Positions 19,516-25,824 of a DNA stretch of 25,824 bases are shown here, piece by piece; the first letter of the stretch is position 1, and each line of letters starts with the position of its first letter. The position numbers were made by a program, and so were the translations under genes. Below the pieces are notes generated by a model that did not search any database, was not told the origin of the DNA, and was given only the letters and a program-made list of their open reading frames with translations. The stretch is from Priapulus caudatus (Eukaryota; Priapulida; Priapulimorpha; Priapulimorphida; Priapulidae), in assembly GCF_000485595.1 (NCBI RefSeq), contig NW_014577681.1, positions 11,595 to 37,418 of the forward strand, written 5' to 3'.

Positions 19516-19805
19516 GATGAAAAACAAAGAAAATCATGTACAAAACCAACATCTCAATCAATCCAGTTCTCGAAAACACGGCAGAAAAACGCTATACTGG
19601 AGCACAGGAACTGCTTTGTAAGCAACACATGGCAGCTTACAACACAGCAACGACAACATGATAATTTATTACCAAAGTAAATCTCTGCACCCCCCAAGCT
19701 GCAAAAGATGTGCGACGACAGAAATTGGGAAATAAAGGAATCTGTTGAAACATCGTGCGGTTTCGTGCACAATACCGAAGCACTTGCATCGCGCTCGTGC
19801 AAATA
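19516..19805 (+). pseudogene. Second copy of the LINE reverse-transcriptase fragment
   Basis: Corresponds to 10021-10294. Blocks equivalent to the SCTSQLL, TQ-I and AAY-T-NH regions are recognisable at DNA level but are split over several frames by indels. It has no coding capacity as assembled. Confidence 0.6.
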
Positions 19806-19831
19806 TTTATATATAATTAAATATTATAATA

Positions 19832-21205
19832 CAAGGCGACTGCGCGTACGGGGGGCGGGGGGCGCCCCCACTTTTGTTGGGCGAAAATATTTATTCTACT
19901 TATTATTTGTATATCGAAAGAAAAAATTCATTAGAAAAAGAAGAAAGGGAATAAAGAAGAAGAGAAGTAGGAACAGCGAAAAAAGAGAGTGTTTTCCACA
20001 TTCATCTGCCTAACTAAAATTTACAAAATTGAGAAAGTCCTCACTTACTACTAAATGCAAAACCACGACATGTCACAAGCGCTTTGCCCAAAAAACGTCG
20101 GACAACGGCTGAATCGCTGCGCTTCTACGCCGAACTCGGAAAAGCGAAATAATAAACAGTACGAGGATGTACTGCCATATGCCACCACTGTAACTCTTAC
20201 TGTCACTACCCAACGCACCACAGAATTAAGCCGCGCGCCCAGGAGCCCGTGCTCCAAGGAACAGCCATAACCGGACGTACCCAGGTACGTTCGCAATAAC
20301 TGGGGACAACTAGACCCTATGAGCGTTGTTTACAGGGCGTGTACAGGATTTGAGCAGGGGGGGTCTAACGTAACCCAAACGACTGCCAGTACAGCACGCG
20401 AGTAGGAGGGTTGGGGGTCCTCCAAAAATTTTTGAAAAAAATTAAGAAAACCCCTCAGATGCGTTTCTTCCCGAGAGGGGGGGGGTCCGGACCCCTGACC
20501 CTCTCCTGTAACGCCCCTTTTTATGGTATAATATATTTATATAGTTCCTTTTATTTCTTTTAGTTTAGTTTGCACTTTAAGTTTTAGTCTTTTTAATTAA
20601 TCAATATTGACTCGTATTCTTGTATTGTAATATCCTAGCAGCCTTGGGTTTTACATAGGCAAAACTGTGTCAGCAACATGAAGATACATAAAGATAAAAG
20701 CTTAGTCGAATGATGTTATATAAGTGTTTAAATATCATTCAGCAGTGTCTTATTTTTGACTATTACCAGTTGAAGAAAATGAAAATTCTGTCAACGCCTG
20801 AAAAAAGATTCACTAAATTTCAATATTCTTTATTTCTAATTACAATTGTAATCAATAATTGATAGCCAAATTAATGATCCTTCACCTAACAGTTTGACAT
20901 TTACAAAAGACATGTACCTGAAAAAGGTGTTATTCGTTTTATTACATTTTAAAAAAAATTTGAAATTTTCAACCTCGGATGTGCACCAAACAGCTCGGCT
21001 TACAAAAATTCAAAGTGCAAAAAATCATTTAAAAAGCTCCCTCCTGGGGAGTACTCCCCTCCCACCCACCCCGCTCGGTCGCTTATGCTCCCTCCGCTCT
21101 GGCGCTGTTTCGGCCGAATAAACTTCATCCCCGGCATGGTCGCTTCGATTTTTCTGACTCCAATTCCGCCCCCCGAGGACTTGAAAACCGTGGCGCGCCG
21201 CCCTG
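19832..21205. mobile_element. Non-autonomous DNA transposon-like insertion (1374 bp)
   Basis: The outer ends are imperfect inverted repeats: CAAGGCGACTGCGCGTACGG at the left, and CAGGGCGGCGCGCCACGG at the right read on the minus strand. Both are followed by a GGGGGGCGG motif. The flanks are TTATAATA (19824-19831) and ATATAATA (21206-21213), 7 of 8 identical, as expected for the 8-bp target duplication of hAT-type elements. Segment D copy 1 is the empty site (AT-rich run near 10292-10310). The longest frames inside are about 80 codons and none resembles a transposase. A second small element is nested near the centre. Confidence 0.6.
20334..20518. mobile_element. Nested MITE-like element (about 185 bp)
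   Basis: The left end reads AGGGCGTGTACAGGATTTG and the right end, on the minus strand, AGGGGCGTTACAGGAGAGG. These are imperfect inverted repeats that both run into CAGGGG and G-runs. The interior has GGGGTCCGGACCCC-like and AAAATTTTT motifs common in small non-autonomous elements of invertebrates. A target duplication could not be fixed with confidence; only T-rich flanks are shared. Confidence 0.5.
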
Positions 21206-23446
21206 ATATAATATATTTATGTTTTAACCTCTTTTATACTAAATTCAAAATATTTTTTGACTGCTCGGTGTCCAATTGCTGTTTGCTAAACCGCCGATGC
21301 GGTTTAACATATGATTTACAGATGTTGCAATGAATTAGCAGCGGAGACTAAGACTAGGTGTTGTTTTAGTGTAGTCTATGCTAGACAGAGCGTTCGCGCA
21401 TCTTGTCGCGCTAGATTGATGTGTTATAGGTTAAGAAAATGGTAAACGGTGTGTTCTAGGTCGACGTTTCTAGGGTCATTTGTTGAATGGAGGTATGGAC
21501 GCCGTCTGCGGACAACGGGTGTACATTGTGCTGCAGAATGGTAGGGTTTTGGGTGGGATAATATATAGGCAGGTTAGGAAGAGATTGAGGGGGAGATTAA
21601 GAAGTAGAAAGGTCCTGCGTTGTGGTGGGAAAAAGCGCCACGCTTTTGCCTGTTTGCAAGATATGTGACGTGACCAGATATTAAAAGTTTATGCTCAGTT
21701 CAAGACATCAACGTTTGGATTTCTACTTCACTTCATTTCTAACATGAACTGTTAATTCAACGTTACACGTGACATGCGGAAGTGGAGAACGCTTTCTTCG
21801 GACGCGAGATTGACCATTTTAATTACTCGAGACATATTCCTCTTGTGAGTTTGGTGAATAGGTTCCAATCCAACCAGGTACGTGAGAAACGGCGAAATTG
21901 CGATTCATATACCATTAATTGGAAATTGTCTTTTACGCTGGGACACTGAGAATGAAACTCCATCCACATATTTCGTTTTCACATGTTATCTCGTAGTAAC
22001 GAAGGCACTCAAGAACCCACTTTCGTGAAATTCCTTCCAAGTCTTAATAGGATATACACTAAAATACCTGTTAGACAGTGAGCGACAGAATTCAACTCGT
22101 GATCAAACGTTAGCCAGACCTTACTACCTCATCATGAGTAGAGACGAGAAGGAATGGGCGCAGTACGGGACGGATAGAGATGGGAAAAGACATGCGAGTA
22201 GCGGGGATGGAAAAGTAGAGCGAACGAGAAGAATTTAGGCGAACAGCCAGTAAAGAGGAGAGAGAGCGCGTCGAGAGAAAATGAGAGCCAGGCAGCGCTT
22301 TTTACTTGAATACAGGCGCTCGGGAACATGTTTTATAGAGCCTTACTTAAAATGTTTGATTGATGTATTGATGTTGAAATGGTCATCAGTATTGTTCAGT
22401 TGTTAAATGTTTTATGGCCTCGGCAAGGGTTTACTCTCAAACAGAAGAATTCAAGCCCAGTTTTAATTAAGTGCTGCTAATTTTGTTTGATATAAGTTCA
22501 TCGCTAAGTATATATTTAATTGCCATCAGGAAATATGCTCGTAAAATTTACATGTGGTGGAGCAGAATATCTGCGCCCTGTGTAGTAGTAGTCCATGTCC
22601 CTACAACGCAACACAGACTGCCTTCTCCGTAAACTATCGAAATACCGAAAAGAATGCGAAATGTACGAAAGAATGGAACCTTTATTTCTACAGTATAGAA
22701 CGCTTATTTGTCCGGCGACTTTTGACCCGAAAAAGATCCAACTGTGATTTATTTGTCGCTTTTGAGAGTAAATTACTTTCACTTTATGGAGAATGCACTT
22801 CGAATTCCCTGTATTTGAATGTCTTACAAGTTTCTAAGAAAATAAAGGTCTGCTATATAAATAACTGTGTCGTATGATTTCATTACGTACATATCATAAC
22901 CAAGATTGTAAGCTGCTTAGGATATGGCCATGGTAAGCTGCAGTCGGTTGAATGAATGCCTACACATGCATATACTTGTATTAACTATTTTAAATCAGGA
23001 TATAAAAGTAACAAACTATCGTCGTGAATAGCGCGATTTTGAGCTAACATAATCTATAAATACTTGCTGTCTCTGCAAATTGAAACAATCAGGCGGTTGA
23101 AGCGTTAGGCTATGAACATGCCCGAAGGATTATAAATGCAACTATAACAGCAATAAAGTGGCTAAATAATCATGGCCAGTATAATCACATAACGTCATGG
23201 AAAGATTTCTATTTCGCTTCCTGATTTGATCATTTTACTTCGTTTCCAGTTTGATTTTTGTTCAAAGATTTTTAACGATAGATTTCTCTTGAAAATAATG
23301 CAAATCATGGCTGATCACGCAATGTGTCATATTCTGGTCGAATTGAGAGAAGGCGCATTTAGCTCTTCCGGTCTCGTGAATATTTTACCTGCAGCGAAGA
23401 GAGATGAGTACAGCGAAGAACAAAAATACGAATCTATATAATAGGG

Positions 23447-23757
23447 TTGTGTGTGTGTGTGTGTGTGATGTGTGTGATGTGTGTGTGTGTTGTGTACGTG
23501 TGTGCGTGCGTGCGTGCGTGTGTGCGTACGTGCGTGCGGGCCGTGCGTGCGGGCGTGCGTGCGTGCGTGTGTGCGTGCGTTGCGTGTGCGTGCGTGCGCG
23601 TGCGTGTGTGTATGTGCTGCGTGCGTTGCTGCGCCGTGCGTGTGCGTGTGTGTGTGTGCTGTGTGTGTGTTGTACGTGTGTTGTGTGTGTGTCGTGCGTG
23701 CGTGCTGGTGTGTGTGTGCGTGCGTTGCGTATGTGTGTTGTGCATGTGTGTGTTGTG

Positions 23758-23792
<35 letters not shown>

Positions 23793-23830
23793 GTGTGGTG
23801 CGCGTGCGTCGCGCGCGCCGTGTGTGTGCA
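23447..23830. repeat. TG / TGCG compound repeat
   Basis: About 385 bases of TGTG interspersed with TGCG tetranucleotides. It stands where segment D copy 1 has a simple GT tract. The Cys/Val and Thr/His/Ala/Arg frames across it are repeat artefacts. Confidence 0.95.
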
Positions 23831-24217
23831 CACTTCGGTCTCTTTGCAGTAATTTCTTGCTGTTAATTGAACCAAACGTAAGGGTTATTAATATTTTACG
23901 ACGGGCATTGTTGCCGTGCAATTCACAACGGAATTTTATTATTGAACACGGCGGTGGAGAAATTTGACGGCGACGTTTTTGGGGTACGTACAAGCTCGAC
24001 GGAGAACAGTTCTGCCAGCATATACTTGCAATCGTTCAGCAGACAAACCAGAACTCTGCTTTACTGCTCGTTTATACTTTGAAGAAATGTCCTCTGCAGG
24101 CTAAATAGCTATGCTCGCGGGGGAAAAGCAATGCAACAGCCACCTCCTGCCAACAATTTACTTGAGGTAAACTGTTTTTCTTTTTTTACCGTTTTCGGTG
24201 CGCATCAATCAAGACCA
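23831..24217. other. Unique DNA between TG tracts; possible short first exon at 24131
   Basis: At 24131-24166 an ATG opens MQQPPPANNLLE, twelve codons running in phase 0 into GAG|GTAAAC, a usable 5' splice site. This could be a first coding exon, but nothing else supports it and no downstream partner is visible. No other feature recognised. Confidence 0.2.
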
Positions 24218-24760
24218 GTGTGTGTGTGTGTGTTGTTGGTGCTAATGTGTGTGAATGCGTGCGTGTGTGTGCGTGCGTGCATGTGTGTATGTGTCGGTGT
24301 TAGTTTGTTTGATTGTTTAGTTGTGTGAGTGTGTGCGTGTGTGTTTGTTTGTTTGTTTGTTTGTTTGTTTGATGTTTTGTGTGTATGTGTGCGTGCGTGC
24401 CTGCGCGCCGCTGGCGCTGTGGTGTGTGGCGCGCGAGTGGTACGTGAGTTTGTGTGTGTGTGTGTGGTGTGTGTGTGTGTGTTGTGTGTTGTGTGTGGTG
24501 TGTGTGTTTTGCGTGTGTGGTTTTTGTGTGTTTGTGTGTTTGTTTTGTTTGTGGGTGTGTGTGTGTGTGGTGTTTTGGTTGTGTGTGTGGTGTGTGGTGT
24601 GTGTGTGTGTATGTGTGTGTGTTTGTGTTTGTGTGTGTGTGTTAGTGTGGTAGTGGGGGGGTGTGTGTGTGGTGTGTGTGTGTGTATGTGTGTGTTGTGT
24701 TGTCGTGGTGGCGTGCGTGCGTAGCGGTGCTCGTGCCGCCCGCGCGTGTTGTGGTGTGTG
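24218..24760. repeat. TG-rich compound tract with TTTG runs
   Basis: About 540 bases of TG repeats with GTTT, TGCG and G-run interruptions, near-continuous in all plus frames. No gene. Confidence 0.93.
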
Positions 24761-25209
24761 TCAGTCTCCCGTTTGCATCAGTCGACGAAGTCAGTCCAAC
24801 ACAGCATTGGCTAGTTGTTTAACACACGCCCTAGCTCCAGTGTAATATCACACGAACTGTATATCCGCAATAAAAGCTATTCCTACTCTGCGCATAGTTG
24901 GCACCACACACTATCATAGTTTGAGTAGGAAGATCGCGCAAAGCTTGTCGCATGCAAGGGTCCCAATTGACGTGATGCCGGGTGACGGCGGTTAGTAGGG
25001 TAAGATGTGCCGTGAACTCGTACGCGTTGAACGAATATCTTGCCGCACTGTAAGAGCATACTTCCCCAGTTCATCATGCCATGTTCTTGATTTTATATTC
25101 ACGACACATGCCCCATTGCACTACATGACGTGTTATATATTAATTTTGGAATTCTGGTAAAAAAAGCAAGCCTGTTGGCAGGTGTTATTCTGCTATAACG
25201 CGTACTCCA
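24761..25209. other. Unique DNA, nothing recognised
   Basis: Mixed-composition DNA with no long frame, splice-bounded exon or known repeat. A minus-strand frame of 64 codons at 24883-25077 is unremarkable. Confidence 0.45.
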
Positions 25210-25824
25210 ATTCATCCATCCTATTCATTCATGCTATTCATCTATGCCATCCGTAACCGTCCGTCGCGTTTAGCACCGTCGTGCGCAGTCTGTCGTCGCG
25301 TCCGTTTCGTGCATTAATTGCAATGTCATACCATCCATCCACCCAACCTACATCGCATCACGCCATGCGCGCATGTATGCATCCCATGCCATTCCATCCA
25401 TTCATCCATCATCCATTCCATCATGCCATCCATCCATCATCCACTCTATCCATCCATTTCCATCCATGCCATCCATCCATGGTCCATCCACTCCATACCA
25501 TCCATCCATCCTATCCATTCATCCATCCTCCACTGCCATCCTGGCCATCCATGGCCAATCCATGTCATCATTCCATAATCCATCCATCCATCCATCCACC
25601 CCATGCATCCATCCATACCATTCCATCCATGCTCGCATGCCATGCCATCGCATCCATTCCACCTATGCCATCCATTCATAGCCATCCCATTGCCATGCAT
25701 TCCCATCCAAGCCATTTCCATGCCATCCATCCAATGCCATCCTCATCCATGCCATACCATCCATTCCAGTCCATCCATGCATCCATCCCACCATGCCATC
25801 GATGCCTCCAATCCATCCCATCCA
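25210..25824. repeat. Degenerate (CCAT)n tetranucleotide repeat, running off the window
   Basis: Irregular CCAT/CATC repeats mixed with CCATGC, ATTC and CCATTC. A less repetitive patch lies at about 25245-25327. Single-base slips between units make it out of register, so the Ile/His/Pro and Trp/Met/Gly frames across it are artefacts. The right end is cut by the window. Confidence 0.95.

Larger units (their letters stand above)
19384..23443. repeat. Segment D, copy 2 (indel-rich, interrupted by an insertion)
   Basis: Parallels 9902-12447 in the same order and orientation, with single-base insertions and deletions every few tens of bases. A 1374-base insertion occupies 19832-21205. The RT remnant, the GAGA stretch (about 22135-22275), the AATAAA and the CTGCAG|GTAAAAT acceptor are all still recognisable. 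The indel-heavy pattern looks more like an uncorrected long-read consensus than ordinary divergence. Confidence 0.85.

Noticed and set aside
19843-21121. Transposase gene inside the 1.37-kb insertion
   Set aside because: Frames of at most about 100 codons, overlapping on both strands, with no transposase-like motif. The element is called non-autonomous.
23327-23993. Thr/His/Ala-rich and Cys/Val-rich frames over the TGCG tract
   Set aside because: Several overlapping frames on both strands arise from the dinucleotide and tetranucleotide repeat, with no independent coding evidence.
25318-25730. Ile/His/Pro-rich and Trp/Met/Gly-rich frames at the right end
   Set aside because: They are translations of an imperfect CCAT repeat.

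Overview
The window looks like repeat-rich nuclear DNA from a metazoan, probably an invertebrate. It has GT-AG intron boundaries, long CA/TG, CT, ACATAT and CCAT simple repeats, non-LTR retrotransposon remains and hAT-like DNA-transposon ends. There are no bacterial-style operons. I cannot place the species. There is one 10-base N gap (6970-6979), and the right third is noisy, with frequent single-base indels against its own paralogue.

Layout, left to right: a hAT-like transposon terminus (303-445); segment A copy 1 (446-1928) carrying a SINE-like insertion; a (CG)n(TG)n tract; a short plus-strand exon encoding the start of a RING-finger-like motif (2315-2390); a large 21-bp minisatellite (2531-5705); segment C copy 1 (5813-6956) with a two-exon minus-strand gene candidate; the gap; a second copy of part of the minisatellite (6980-8428); segment A copy 2 (8429-9901); segment D copy 1 (9902-12447) with a reverse-transcriptase remnant; a GT tract; segment C copy 2 (12500-13631); and a CT tract. 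From 14068 to 16250 I see no convincing gene. Then come a diverged relative of segment A without its insertion (16253-16486), CA and TG tracts, a glycine-rich coding locus with frameshifts (17339-18105), an ACATAT tract, segment D copy 2 (19384-23443, split by a 1.37-kb transposon-like insertion), and TG/TGCG and CCAT tracts to the end.

The most interesting locus is the minus-strand gene candidate in segment C. Exon 1 encodes a good signal peptide. A 265-bp intron follows, ending in two AGs 8 nt apart. One AG gives a Thr/Glu-rich acidic frame and the other a Gly/Asn/Tyr/Phe-rich frame, both open. The glycine frame has the better coding signature. The adjacent minisatellite reads as Gly-Gly-Tyr-Gly-Gly-Asn-Ser in one minus frame and as an acidic heptad in another, so it may have grown out of the repeat-coding 3' part of this gene. 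Much of the window is a mosaic of duplicated blocks meeting at simple repeats. This could be real segmental duplication or unresolved haplotypes in the assembly.
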